NCBI GenBank assembly: GCA_903834925.1
Contig: CAILLA010000192.1
Location: 1-38,542 of the forward strand
Origin: an uncultured Schlesneria sp.
GTDB taxonomy: Bacteria > Planctomycetota > Planctomycetia > Planctomycetales > Planctomycetaceae
Length of the DNA: 38,542 bases
Reading direction: 5' to 3'
This document shows positions 23,703-32,499 of the stretch, one piece after another. Within the stretch, counting starts at the first letter, position 1. Each line of letters opens with the position of its first letter. The notes under the pieces are model-generated. The model was not told where the DNA came from. It did not search any database and saw nothing but the letters and a program-made list of their open reading frames with translations. Position numbers and translations under genes: made by a program.

Positions 23703-25385
23703 TTAACCTACAGGCTGTGGTTCCGTCTTACTTGTGGAACTCAGTGACACACCGAATTCACCGAGATCTCCTACACCCAACGCAGCCAATTCTGGAATCT
23801 CGCTGGCAATTTCCCGCCGCAAGGACGCGGCATGAAATAGTCCACTTCGACCTGATAGCTCGAACAGAATCCGTCCATCCGGACGCGATCCTTCTGGTCC
23901 TCGCAAACCTCGGTGAATGGCCTGAGCCAGCCCGTTGTGATTGACAAACGTCCCTTCCTTTTCGGCCCAGGCCGCTCCAGGAAGAACGAAGTGAGCTTTG
24001 CCGCTGGCAGGTGATGCGAGAAGATCCTGTACGACCAGCAGCTTTAATTTATCGAGCTTTGCTGCATCGGCATCGCTAATCCAACCTTCAGGATCGCCGC
24101 CAAGCACAAACAGCGCTTCAACCGATCCGCTGTCAATTTCTTGCAAGACTGACGAAAACGGAACCACTTCTCCCTGGAAATGATTTAGTACTGCTTCGAC
24201 CCCGCGTCGGTTCGGGCACTTTTCAGCTCGAATGGTGAATTTGGTCGGCAACGACGGTCGGCCATGAATATCTTTGGGATACAGGTCGTCTTCCCCGACG
24301 GTTCGAACCGGGCCGATCGCCAATCGAGCATTGGGATTCACGTCTTTGGCGAATCTTGCGAGCAAATAGGCTTCTTCAACCGTTGCCCACGGAGAGATTG
24401 CGACAACAAACGTACCCGATTTCTTCTGATCCGAAAGGTCGGCTAAAGTAGTGGTCAGCGAAGAAAGCACGACGTCCCAATCCTTGGAGATCGTTTTTCC
24501 AGCCGATTGTTGTTCCGGTGTTGTCAATCGCCGGTCGGATTGGACGTATTTCCAGCCGAACCGGCCTTCGTCGCACATGAAACTTCCCTGCGCCTGCGGA
24601 TTTTCGCGTGGCTTCAGGCGATAGAGGACGTCTTCGTTCTGATCGACGGTGATGCTGCAACCTGTGCTGCACCCAGGACAGACGCTGTTCTTTGACTTCA
24701 GCCACCAGACCCGTTGCTTGTACAAGAAATCCTTGCTGCAAAGAGCTCCGACCGGACAGAGATCGACAACGTTGCCCGCCAGTTTGTTATTGCACGGTTC
24801 ACCGGGGAAGATGTCAATTTCTTCGTGTGTTCCGCGGCTGACGACCTGCATTTCCGCCGTACCACTGATTTCGCGCGTGAAGCGGACGCAGCGAGTACAC
24901 ATGATGCAGCGGTCTGTGAACAGCGTAATCTGGTCACCGATATAGTCTTTATCAGGCTTGATGTTTTTGGGTTCTTGCAGACGGCTGTAACCACGTCCGT
25001 AGTTGTAGCTGTAGTCCTGCAACCCGCACTCCCCGGCCTGATCACAGACGGGGCAGTCAAGCGGGTGATTCAACAACAAGTATTCCAGCGTCGCCTTTTG
25101 AGCGGCGAGAACCTTTTCGCTGTTGGAAACGATGACCGTGCCATCCTTCACCGGGGTTTGACAACCCGGTGAAAGCTTTGGCTGCATCGCTATTGTGCCG
25201 TCTGGCTTTTTCTCGCCGACTTCGACCAGGCACATACGGCAGCTGGCAACGACGGACAAGTCGTGATGCCAACAGTAACTCGGAATCGTGTCCCCTGCGC
25301 GCTCGGCTGCTTGAATGCAGTTAAGCTTCTCGGAAGAACCGATTTCGACCGGCTTGTTATTGACGATGACGGTTGGCATGGGCAA
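23703..25385 (-). CDS. nuoG: NADH-quinone oxidoreductase subunit G (short form, N7 motif present)
   Basis: A 560-residue iron-sulfur subunit of the NADH arm. Cys38, 49, 52 and 75 can hold the 2Fe-2S cluster. His107 with Cys111, 114 and 120 fits N5, and Cys160, 163, 166 and 210 fits N4. Cys236, 239, 243 and 271 match the C-x2-C-x3-C-x27-C pattern of the extra cluster N7, found in only some bacteria. The remaining domain is a shortened molybdopterin-oxidoreductase-like fold, about 290 residues against about 600 in E. coli NuoG. The ATG was chosen so that the ferredoxin domain starts at once. It lies 59 bases after nuoF. Confidence 0.96.
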   Translation of the reverse strand: MPMPTVIVNNKPVEIGSSEKLNCIQAAERAGDTIPSYCWHHDLSVVASCRMCLVEVGEKKPDGTIAMQPKLSPGCQTPVKDGTVIVSNSEKVLAAQKATLEYLLLNHPLDCPVCDQAGECGLQDYSYNYGRGYSRLQEPKNIKPDKDYIGDQITLFTDRCIMCTRCVRFTREISGTAEMQVVSRGTHEEIDIFPGEPCNNKLAGNVVDLCPVGALCSKDFLYKQRVWWLKSKNSVCPGCSTGCSITVDQNEDVLYRLKPRENPQAQGSFMCDEGRFGWKYVQSDRRLTTPEQQSAGKTISKDWDVVLSSLTTTLADLSDQKKSGTFVVAISPWATVEEAYLLARFAKDVNPNARLAIGPVRTVGEDDLYPKDIHGRPSLPTKFTIRAEKCPNRRGVEAVLNHFQGEVVPFSSVLQEIDSGSVEALFVLGGDPEGWISDADAAKLDKLKLLVVQDLLASPASGKAHFVLPGAAWAEKEGTFVNHNGLAQAIHRGLRGPEGSRPDGRILFELSGRSGLFHAASLRREIASEIPELAALGVGDLGEFGVSLSSTSKTEPQPVG

Positions 25386-25444
25386 TCAGTGGTTTATTGC
25401 TAGTGTAAAAAAACTCTGTCGCGTCGAACCGACCATTTCAGTAA

Positions 25445-26779
25445 TCAATGCACTTCCATCAGTGCATCGGATGGCTTGACCGTCTTGCGACCGGTCTGGA
25501 TATACTCTTCAAACTCGCTGCGGAATTTCTTGATCGCGTTCTTAATCGGCCACGCGGCCCCGTCGGACAGACCGCAAATCGTTGTGCCTGGGATAATCCC
25601 CATCGAAGATGCAACTTCGTTAAGCAGATCAAGGTCACGCGATTGACCCTCGCCCATGCGAATTCTGGCGAGAATCTTGTGCATCCATGCAGTCCCTTCG
25701 CGACACGGCGTGCATTGACCACACGATTCGTGAGCGAAGAACCGAGCGCAATTGAACAGCACATCGACCATACTCGTGTGATCATCAATGACGGTAATGG
25801 CCGCCGTCCCGAGCCCGAGACAACCGACTTTACCTGGGCCGTTAAAATCAAGAGGAGTGTCAAGTTCGCTCGCTGATAGAAAGCCCATGCTGATCCCACC
25901 GGGAACCACGGCTTTCGCGTTTCGGCCCTTCCAGACCCCTCCACCATGTTCATCGATCAGTTGCCGAGCCGTGATCCCCATGGGAAGCTCAACACAGCCT
26001 GGTTTATTCACATGACCGCTAATGCAATAGAGCTTTGGCCCATAGCTGCCGGCATCTCGAGGATTGCTGGGGTCAGGCGGAACACCAATGCTTTTGAACC
26101 AGTCGGCACCTCGGTCAAGGATCTGCTTGACGCATGCCATCGTTTCGATGTTATTGACAATCGTTGGCTTGCGGAACAGACCTTCAATGGCGGGGAAGGG
26201 CGGCTTGATTCGTGGCCAGGCCCGTTTCCCTTCCAGGCTTTCGATCAGACCCGTTTCTTCACCGCAAATGTATGCTGCCGCCCCACGATGCAGGACAACG
26301 TCCAGATCAAACCCGCTGCCATGGATGTTCTTGCCGAACAGGCCGGCGGCGTAGCATTCTTCAATCGCGTTCTTGAGTGCTCGATAGCTGCGACCGTACT
26401 CATATCGCAAGTAAATATAGGCTTTTTTCGACTTGATCGCGTAACAACTGATCGCGATCCCTTCCAGAACCTGATGCGGATCAAGTTCCATCAGAATGCG
26501 ATTGTTGAACGTGGCTGGCTCGGATTCGTCGGCATTGATCGCAAGATAGATTGGCCCAGGGTGATCCTTGGGCAGGAATGTCCACTTCAGTCCGGTCGGA
26601 AATCCTGCTCCGCCGCGACCCCGAAGTCCGGAATCTTTGACCTGATTGATGACATCAACCGGTGCCATCCCAAGTGCTTTTTTAAAGCCCTCATAGCCAC
26701 CATCGCGCCGGTAAGTTTCAAGCAACTGACTATCGGGTTTGTTAATCCGCGCCAGGAGTGTAGGTTCAAAAGTGGACAT
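25445..26779 (-). CDS. nuoF: NADH-quinone oxidoreductase subunit F
   Basis: A 444-residue flavoprotein subunit that binds FMN and NADH and carries cluster N3. Signatures are GLRGRGGAGFPTGLKW, the NADH/FMN region with NADESEPATFNNR, and HESCGQCTPCREGTAWM with a later Cys in GTTICGLSDGAAWP for the 4Fe-4S site. It starts 107 bases after nuoE and is followed by nuoG after 59 bases. Nothing unusual was noted. Confidence 0.97.
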   Translation of the reverse strand: MSTFEPTLLARINKPDSQLLETYRRDGGYEGFKKALGMAPVDVINQVKDSGLRGRGGAGFPTGLKWTFLPKDHPGPIYLAINADESEPATFNNRILMELDPHQVLEGIAISCYAIKSKKAYIYLRYEYGRSYRALKNAIEECYAAGLFGKNIHGSGFDLDVVLHRGAAAYICGEETGLIESLEGKRAWPRIKPPFPAIEGLFRKPTIVNNIETMACVKQILDRGADWFKSIGVPPDPSNPRDAGSYGPKLYCISGHVNKPGCVELPMGITARQLIDEHGGGVWKGRNAKAVVPGGISMGFLSASELDTPLDFNGPGKVGCLGLGTAAITVIDDHTSMVDVLFNCARFFAHESCGQCTPCREGTAWMHKILARIRMGEGQSRDLDLLNEVASSMGIIPGTTICGLSDGAAWPIKNAIKKFRSEFEEYIQTGRKTVKPSDALMEVH

Positions 26780-26886
26780 GATCTTCTTCGTTGTGTAGTC
26801 GACTTTGCTTTTGTTTGCTTCTTCGTTTCGTTGCCGTAATCGCAGTGATCTATCGGCTGAATCAGGTTCTTTACAGTGACATCTAC

Positions 26887-27360
26887 TTACAGAGACTTTA
26901 AAAGTTCGTCGGCCTTTTCAGGCGTGATGTTCATGTGAGCTTCGTCGTCGACGAGAATGCAAGGTGCTCCATCACACGCTCCAAGACATTCGGCAAACTC
27001 CATCGTGACCTTGCCATCTGCCGAAGTCTGGCCGGGATGAACATGCAGTTTCTCGCACATATGTTGCAGCAGTTCTTCGCCGCCACGCAACATACAGCTG
27101 ATACTGCGGCAGACCCAGACCCGATGTTTACCGAGCTTGTGTTGTTCGTCTTTGAAGAACTGGTAGAACGACATCGTGTCGTGGACTTCCGACGGATGCA
27201 GTTCGAGCAATTCGGCGATCTCACGCACAGCTTCGATCGAAACGTGTCGCTGCGCGTCCTGCACGAGATGCAAGGCTGGCAAGACGACCGCACGCTTATT
27301 CGGATAGTTCGGAAACTGCGCCCGAATCTGGTCTCGCAATTCCTCGCTCAGCACGCCCAT
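26887..27360 (-). CDS. nuoE: NADH-quinone oxidoreductase subunit E
   Basis: A 157-residue thioredoxin-like 2Fe-2S subunit (cluster N1a). The four ligands are in VCRSISCMLRGG (C-x4-C) and ECLGACDGAPC (C-x3-C). The N-terminal helical region with REIAELLELHPSEVHDTMSFYQFF is typical. It works with NuoF in the NADH-oxidising tip. It lies 147 bases after nuoD. Confidence 0.97.
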   Translation of the reverse strand: MGVLSEELRDQIRAQFPNYPNKRAVVLPALHLVQDAQRHVSIEAVREIAELLELHPSEVHDTMSFYQFFKDEQHKLGKHRVWVCRSISCMLRGGEELLQHMCEKLHVHPGQTSADGKVTMEFAECLGACDGAPCILVDDEAHMNITPEKADELLKSL

Positions 27361-27507
27361 CGGTACTCTCTTTTCACGTTTTCAACATCCCGTCAGGTGA
27401 GGTCCACCCTCCCGGGATCTTTGTTTCGCTGCGAATTCCAATGGCTTTCACCATCAGTTTCGCCATCACCATTTCGAACAGTTTTTCCTTCGACCAATCC
27501 AATTCAA

Positions 27508-28728
27508 CTATCGATCCAGTTCTGCCGCAATAATATTCAAGCTGCCAAGAACCGCGACGACATCGCTTAACTGATGATTCTTGATAATCTGAGGGAACAC
27601 CGCGAAGTGAATATAGCTTGGCGGACGAGTCCTTGCCCGATACGCCCGAGGTGTTCCATCGCTGACAATGTAGTAACCCAGCTCGCCATTCGGCGATTCC
27701 GTCGCCGCATAGATTTCTTCTTTAGGCGAGGCGAAACCTCGATTGGGCATCATCACTTCAAAGTGTTGAATTAGACCTTCAATACTGCGATAGACCGAAG
27801 GCTTGGCGGGGATGACCGCTTTGCTGCCAGCATCCACGTTCACAGGGCCCTCAGGAATATTTTCAATGCACTGTTCGATGATCTTGATACTTTCGACCAT
27901 CTCTTGCATGCGGACGAGGTATCGAGCGTAGCAATCACCGTCCTTTGCCGCGACGACTTTGAAGTCCAGATCCGGATAGGCGAGATACGGTTCATCTTTG
28001 CGAAGATCTCGCAAGACGCCGCTGGCCCGTGCCAAGGGGCCGGTTACACCCATGTTGATACAGTCTTCGGCACTCAGATAACCAATCCCTTTGACTCGTT
28101 CGATGAAGATTCGATTACGAGTCAGCAGGCGGTGTACTTCAGCATGGACTGCGGCAAAGCCTTTGACGAAACTGCGGACTTTGTCCACCCAGGCGTTGTT
28201 GACGTCGAAGGCGACGCCGCCGACGCGAGTGTAACTGGTATGGAATCGTTGCCCGGAAGCCGTTTCCACGATGTCGTAGATCAGCTCACGCTGCTGAAAG
28301 AAGTACAGGAACGCCGTGAAGCCACCGAGGTCCAGAGCGCACGTGCCGGTATTCAGCAAGTGGTCCTGAATCCGCATCAATTCCGCAAGAATTGTTCGCA
28401 GATACTTGCAGCGTGGCGTCAACTCGATCCCGAGCAGCTTTTCAACCGCATGATGCCAAGAGATTTCATTGTGCAGCGGCGAAATATAATTCATCCGGTC
28501 GACGATGGTGACATACTGGTTGAAATCGAGGTGTTCACCCAGTTTTTCAAAGCCAGAATGCAGGTATCCGATATGCGGAACCGCATTGACGACGGTTTCG
28601 CCATCCAGCGTCAGGATCAATCGCAACGTCGTGTGGGTAGCAGGATGCTGTGGCCCAAAGTTGAGCGTCCAGAGATACTCCTTGTCAGGAGCATCCAGTT
28701 CAGCAAGATCGGAAACTTCAAAAGGCAT
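27508..28728 (-). CDS. nuoD: NADH-quinone oxidoreductase subunit D (separate from C)
   Basis: A 406-residue 49-kDa-type subunit that helps form the quinone site. Signatures are LNFGPQHPATHTTLRLILTLDGE near the start, HIGYLHSGFEKLGE, TPRCKYLRTILAELMRIQDHLL and the C-terminal GSLNIIAAELDR. The C and D genes are separate here, unlike the nuoCD fusion of enterobacteria. It lies 103 bases after nuoC. Confidence 0.97.
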   Translation of the reverse strand: MPFEVSDLAELDAPDKEYLWTLNFGPQHPATHTTLRLILTLDGETVVNAVPHIGYLHSGFEKLGEHLDFNQYVTIVDRMNYISPLHNEISWHHAVEKLLGIELTPRCKYLRTILAELMRIQDHLLNTGTCALDLGGFTAFLYFFQQRELIYDIVETASGQRFHTSYTRVGGVAFDVNNAWVDKVRSFVKGFAAVHAEVHRLLTRNRIFIERVKGIGYLSAEDCINMGVTGPLARASGVLRDLRKDEPYLAYPDLDFKVVAAKDGDCYARYLVRMQEMVESIKIIEQCIENIPEGPVNVDAGSKAVIPAKPSVYRSIEGLIQHFEVMMPNRGFASPKEEIYAATESPNGELGYYIVSDGTPRAYRARTRPPSYIHFAVFPQIIKNHQLSDVVAVLGSLNIIAAELDR

Positions 28729-28831
28729 GATCGTCTCTTGGACGGTGATTGATTAGGTAAACCAACAACAAGCTCAACCTGCAGGTCCGACAGCATTCAC
28801 CATCAGACGGCCTGCATAGAAACACAATCGA

Positions 28832-29326
28832 TCAACTTTCCGCTCGGGTGAGAACAGGGAAGTTATGCCGCTCGCCCCGCCCCTTCAATGGGTAGTCTTT
28901 TCGCAAGGGATACGCGGTAAATTCATCAGGAGTCAGAATTCGCCGCAAATCAGGATGTCCTGAAAACCGGATTCCAAACATGTCATAAACTTCACGCTCA
29001 AGCCAGTCAGCCGATTTCCACAAGGAATAAACCGATGGCAAAAGCGGTTCGGGATCATTCACAAACGTCTTAATAACCAGCCGTTCGCCAGATTTTGTCG
29101 AGACAAGAACGTAGACAACTCCAAACCGGTCTTTTGCCCCGTCATATTCGAGGTAGTCAACCGCTGTCACCTCAGCCAGCATGTCGAAATGCTGTTCATT
29201 CTTTAAAAACGCCAGGATTTCAAACAGCTTCGCAGCCGGAACGACGACGCGGTGATTGTCCCGAAACTGGCTGAACGCCAATTCGTCGCCAGAAAACTTC
29301 GATTTCAAAGCATCTTCAGCAGACAT
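28832..29326 (-). CDS. nuoC: NADH-quinone oxidoreductase subunit C
   Basis: A 164-residue 30-kDa-type peripheral-arm subunit. The family block [32 protein letters not shown] and the terminal [15 protein letters not shown] are clear. It binds NuoD and NuoB and carries no cofactor. It lies 109 bases after nuoB. Confidence 0.96.
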   Translation of the reverse strand: MSAEDALKSKFSGDELAFSQFRDNHRVVVPAAKLFEILAFLKNEQHFDMLAEVTAVDYLEYDGAKDRFGVVYVLVSTKSGERLVIKTFVNDPEPLLPSVYSLWKSADWLEREVYDMFGIRFSGHPDLRRILTPDEFTAYPLRKDYPLKGRGERHNFPVLTRAES

Positions 29327-29435
29327 GGTGATTCATCAACTTTAGCTGCACGGATTAATGTAAAAACTTAAGGCAGGCGGCATCCTGCTGCAATCATCGA
29401 CTCGGCCTTTGCCTCGCCCTTTTCCCCGATCGATG

Positions 29436-30011
29436 TCAATTCAGGGAAATCAATTTTTCGTTTGCTTCGCGAATTCGAATCAATTCGTCGAGGTCATACG
29501 GAGTCGGACCCGTCGGCTGGGTTCGCTTTCCGAATTCCGTTCCATTCAAAGTACCGCCGTGCTTAATCTTGTCCTGCAAAGCGATAATTCCGGCCATCAA
29601 CTGCTCTGGTCGTGGCGGGCAGCCGGGAACGTAAAGATCGACCGGAATGAATCGATCGACACCTTGCACGACAGCGTAAGTATCAAACACCCCGCCAGTA
29701 CACGCACAAGCACCCATGCTGATGCACCACTTGGGTTCGGGCATTTGCAGCCAGATTCGCTGCAAGACCGGTAACATTTTCATCACAACCCGACCAGCGA
29801 CGATCATCAGATCGCACTGGCGAGGGCTGAATCGCATCACTTCGGCCCCGAATCGAGCCAGGTCAAAACGTGATGAAGCGGTTGCCATCAATTCGATGCC
29901 GCAGCAAGCCGTTGCGAAGGGCATCGGCCAAAGACTATTGGAACGAGCCCAACTGGCCGCTGCATCAAGACTGGTCATGAAAATATTGTCAGGAACATCT
30001 TTCATCGCCAT
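29436..30011 (-). CDS. nuoB: NADH-quinone oxidoreductase subunit B
   Basis: A 191-residue subunit with cluster N2, the last iron-sulfur donor to quinone. Ligands fit Cys36-Cys37 (ATACCGIE), Cys102 (SMGACA) and Cys131 (PGCPPRPE). Its start overlaps the end of nuoA by ten bases, indicating translational coupling. A second in-frame ATG two codons in is an equally possible start. The C-terminus extends about 30 residues beyond the usual core. Confidence 0.97.
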   Translation of the reverse strand: MAMKDVPDNIFMTSLDAAASWARSNSLWPMPFATACCGIELMATASSRFDLARFGAEVMRFSPRQCDLMIVAGRVVMKMLPVLQRIWLQMPEPKWCISMGACACTGGVFDTYAVVQGVDRFIPVDLYVPGCPPRPEQLMAGIIALQDKIKHGGTLNGTEFGKRTQPTGPTPYDLDELIRIREANEKLISLN

Positions 30012-30397
30012 CGGAAGACCCCTTTACGCCACGCATAGATATAAGCAATGGCAAGTGTGGCCATGAACACCAGCATTACTGCAAAGACGGTGTCTCGCAA
30101 TTCGACTGGAACGCCTATTTGATCAGCTCTCATCGGATCATCAAGGTACGCGGAAACGGCCCATGGATACAGAAACAGTAACTCGACGTCGAAGACGAGA
30201 AACAGAATCGCGACGAGATAGAACTTCACGTCAAATGGCTGGCGGGCATCGCCGACCGGGTCCATCCCCGATTCGTACGGCATCTGCTTGACAGCAGTTT
30301 GTTTGCGCGGCCCAACAATATGGATAATGATCAGGTTCGTAATGACGAACCCAATCAACACCGCGACAAACAACAATATCGGATACGAACTTTCCAT
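30002..30397 (-). CDS. nuoA: NADH-quinone oxidoreductase subunit A
   Basis: A 131-residue three-helix membrane subunit. [40 protein letters not shown] is the family signature, including the loop near the quinone site and the acidic residues of the second helix. It is the first gene of the nuo operon; a promoter and a leader hairpin lie upstream. Confidence 0.97.
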   Translation of the reverse strand: MESSYPILLFVAVLIGFVITNLIIIHIVGPRKQTAVKQMPYESGMDPVGDARQPFDVKFYLVAILFLVFDVELLFLYPWAVSAYLDDPMRADQIGVPVELRDTVFAVMLVFMATLAIAYIYAWRKGVFRWR

Positions 30398-30461
30398 ACG
30401 TTTCAGCCTTTGACCTTCGCGAATGGACCCCCGAACAGCAGGGACCCGAACTGCGGATCAA

Positions 30462-30483
30462 GCTCGAATCGCAAGATTCGAGC
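30462..30483 (-). promoter_or_regulatory. Perfect hairpin in the predicted nuo leader
   Basis: GCTCGAATC (30462-30470) pairs perfectly with GATTCGAGC (30475-30483) around four bases. It would lie about 16-37 bases into the predicted nuo transcript and about 65 bases before the nuoA start. It is not followed by a T-run, so it is more likely an mRNA-stability or protein-binding element than a terminator. Confidence 0.5.
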
Positions 30484-30505
30484 CACAACCGCCGTCAGGC
30501 TCGGG

Positions 30506-30534
30506 ATTCTAGGAACGGTCCCGGCAAACTGCAA
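30506..30534 (-). promoter_or_regulatory. Probable sigma-70-like promoter of the nuo operon
   Basis: On the minus strand TTGCAG (30529-30534) is separated by exactly 17 bases from TAGAAT (30506-30511). The transcript would begin near 30499, giving a leader of about 100 bases before nuoA. It is the only well-spaced pair noticed in this gap, but no experiment supports it. Confidence 0.5.
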
Positions 30535-30617
30535 CGCAATGAGTCTACCGAAACCGTCATCTACGGGTTTCGTCGTCGAGAACGATTTGTGAATGGCGGA
30601 ATCTGCCTAACAAACAG

Positions 30618-30640
30618 GCAACCGTGTATTTCACGGTTGC
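30618..30640 (-). terminator. Hairpin terminator overlapping the HEAT-protein stop codon
   Basis: A perfect nine-base stem (GCAACCGTG at 30618-30626 with CACGGTTGC at 30632-30640) has a five-base loop and contains the TGA stop of the HEAT-repeat gene. Read on the minus strand it is followed by CTGTTTGTTAG, only partly T-rich. It separates this operon from nuo. Confidence 0.6.
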
Positions 30641-32421
30641 AGGTTGGCTGAATCCTTGGTTTCAGAATTCCCCTTCGGAGGGATTGGTTCCAGAAACCAA
30701 CTTCCATTTCTGGCCAAATCACGAACGGGATCAGGAGGATCCTCTCCCGTCATCTGTTTCAGTGCCCATCGTTTGGCAAATGCAAATTTGTCGCTCGACC
30801 TGGCTTTCTCCAGGTTCAGCCGAAATTCGGCCGCGTATTCGACGGCCTTCATCCGACCGAGCGAAATGACGCAAAATCTCTTAAAATTGAAACTTTCGGA
30901 TGGCGGCGGAAGAGGCGCATCATCGTTAACGCGTTCGATCAGTTGACGTCCAAGCGATTGATCAGGATCGCCCACGTGAAGCCAACCGAGTGCCCAGACG
31001 GCGGCGCATCGTGAACGCTCGCCCATCAACAGATTTTTGGGAATATACATCCGCATTTCAGGTTCCGCTTCTTTGGCAACCATTCGACCACACGCTTCAA
31101 AGAGATGCGCGACTTGCTGGTCGATCTCTTCTGTCGGAGTGATTTGCCGTTTGGCTGTCTGCCGCCGAATCTTGTCAATGATCGCCGGAATTGACTGAGG
31201 ATCTGCGATTTTACGCAGACACCACGCTGACGCGATCAGGACTTCACGACGTGGAGATTCCAGTAATTCCGCGACCCGTTTCCATGCGGGTTTGAATTCT
31301 AATTCGCCGAGCAACAGAGCCGACTGTTCCTGACCCCGCCAACGATCCCGCGACAGAATCTCCGTCGTGGCAGAGAGAATCGTTTCTCGATACTCGGGCT
31401 GCTCTGCGATCCGATACAGCCCCTCGCAGACTCGCTTTCGTAGTCCCGGGTGTGGATCGTCCAGTAACTCCGCCAGAGTCCGGATTCGGTCCTTGGTTGG
31501 AAGCTTGAGGTACGCAAGTGCCGCTTGAGTCCGTACATTTGCATCGGAGTTTCGAATCGCAAGTTCAACCAACGGTAACACAAGTGCTGAATCAATCTGA
31601 TTGAGACGTTCAAGAGCCGCAGCGGCGATCGAGGGTTCAGGGTCTGTTGCCAGTGCCGTCAGAATTTTCAGGGTGGCTTCGCTCGAATGCCTCGATAGCA
31701 AACGGAGCGCGCAATGACGATGAATTGCGGAAGAGGCCCCTGTTGCGTGTATCAGTCGATCGGCATCGACTTCGAGACCGGTTTCGGCGAGTTCACCTGC
31801 CGCCGATGCGGCCTCTAAACGAATTTCGGGTGTTCGAAACGGGTCAAGCGTGATTTGCTGCAACGTCGACAATGCCGATGTTTCACGGACGCGGCGAATT
31901 CCTCGGATCGCGAGGATCAATTCTCGCGGACGAGTATCCCCTGTCTCCAGACGCTTCAACCAAACCGGACGAATCGGAAGGGAATCCCATTCCGCCAGGG
32001 CCGGTTCAATCAACTGCTTCAGATCCGATCCGTATTTCTGTGAGACTTCAAACAATTTCTCAGACGAAGTACGAGATTCAAGTACGATCAATGCCCGAGC
32101 GGCTGCAAATCGTGCAGCAGGGTGTGATGACTCAGCGGTTAAGACCCTTTCGAGGGCGGGAACCGCCTCGATCATCTCCGGGATTCCCTTCTGATGGGCG
32201 ACAGCAATCGATTCCGCTGCCATTCGCTGATAGTCGATTTCGGGACGACCGAGAACTTCAATCCACAGACGTTTGTATTCCGGCATTGCATTCTGTACTG
32301 GTGGCAGGAGATGAAACTCGGGGTCGGTGTCCATCAGGAAATCCGGTTGAATTTCAGCTCGACTCATCCCCGAAAGGAAAAGGAGCGTAACAATCAGATA
32401 AACAATGGATTGATGCGACAT
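30631..32421 (-). CDS. Secreted HEAT-repeat protein
   Basis: A 596-residue protein with an N-terminal signal peptide (hydrophobic 6-18, likely cleavage after SRA at about 22). Most of the rest is a series of helical pairs of HEAT type, for example SSHPAARFAAARALIVL, TPEIRLEAASAAGELA, DANVRTQAALAYLKL and HPGLRKRVCEGLYRIA. HEAT solenoids act as binding scaffolds; the partner is unknown. It starts 78 bases after the ABC permease gene and probably belongs to the same operon, so it may be a periplasmic accessory factor of that transporter (inference). Confidence 0.85.
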   Translation of the reverse strand: MSHQSIVYLIVTLLFLSGMSRAEIQPDFLMDTDPEFHLLPPVQNAMPEYKRLWIEVLGRPEIDYQRMAAESIAVAHQKGIPEMIEAVPALERVLTAESSHPAARFAAARALIVLESRTSSEKLFEVSQKYGSDLKQLIEPALAEWDSLPIRPVWLKRLETGDTRPRELILAIRGIRRVRETSALSTLQQITLDPFRTPEIRLEAASAAGELAETGLEVDADRLIHATGASSAIHRHCALRLLSRHSSEATLKILTALATDPEPSIAAAALERLNQIDSALVLPLVELAIRNSDANVRTQAALAYLKLPTKDRIRTLAELLDDPHPGLRKRVCEGLYRIAEQPEYRETILSATTEILSRDRWRGQEQSALLLGELEFKPAWKRVAELLESPRREVLIASAWCLRKIADPQSIPAIIDKIRRQTAKRQITPTEEIDQQVAHLFEACGRMVAKEAEPEMRMYIPKNLLMGERSRCAAVWALGWLHVGDPDQSLGRQLIERVNDDAPLPPPSESFNFKRFCVISLGRMKAVEYAAEFRLNLEKARSSDKFAFAKRWALKQMTGEDPPDPVRDLARNGSWFLEPIPPKGNSETKDSANLQP

Positions 32422-32499
32422 TGCCGATCATCTCAGGTCAAAAGAAATTTATGAACGCTCTGAACTTCATTGCGAGCCGAAAACACCGCGATTCGGCCC

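Noticed and set aside
25946-26839. 297-codon plus-strand ORF antisense to nuoF
   Set aside because: It is a shadow of nuoF, and no independent protein features were found.
27904-28752. 282-codon plus-strand ORF antisense to nuoD
   Set aside because: nuoD is unmistakable on the other strand, and the antisense translation has no recognisable domain.
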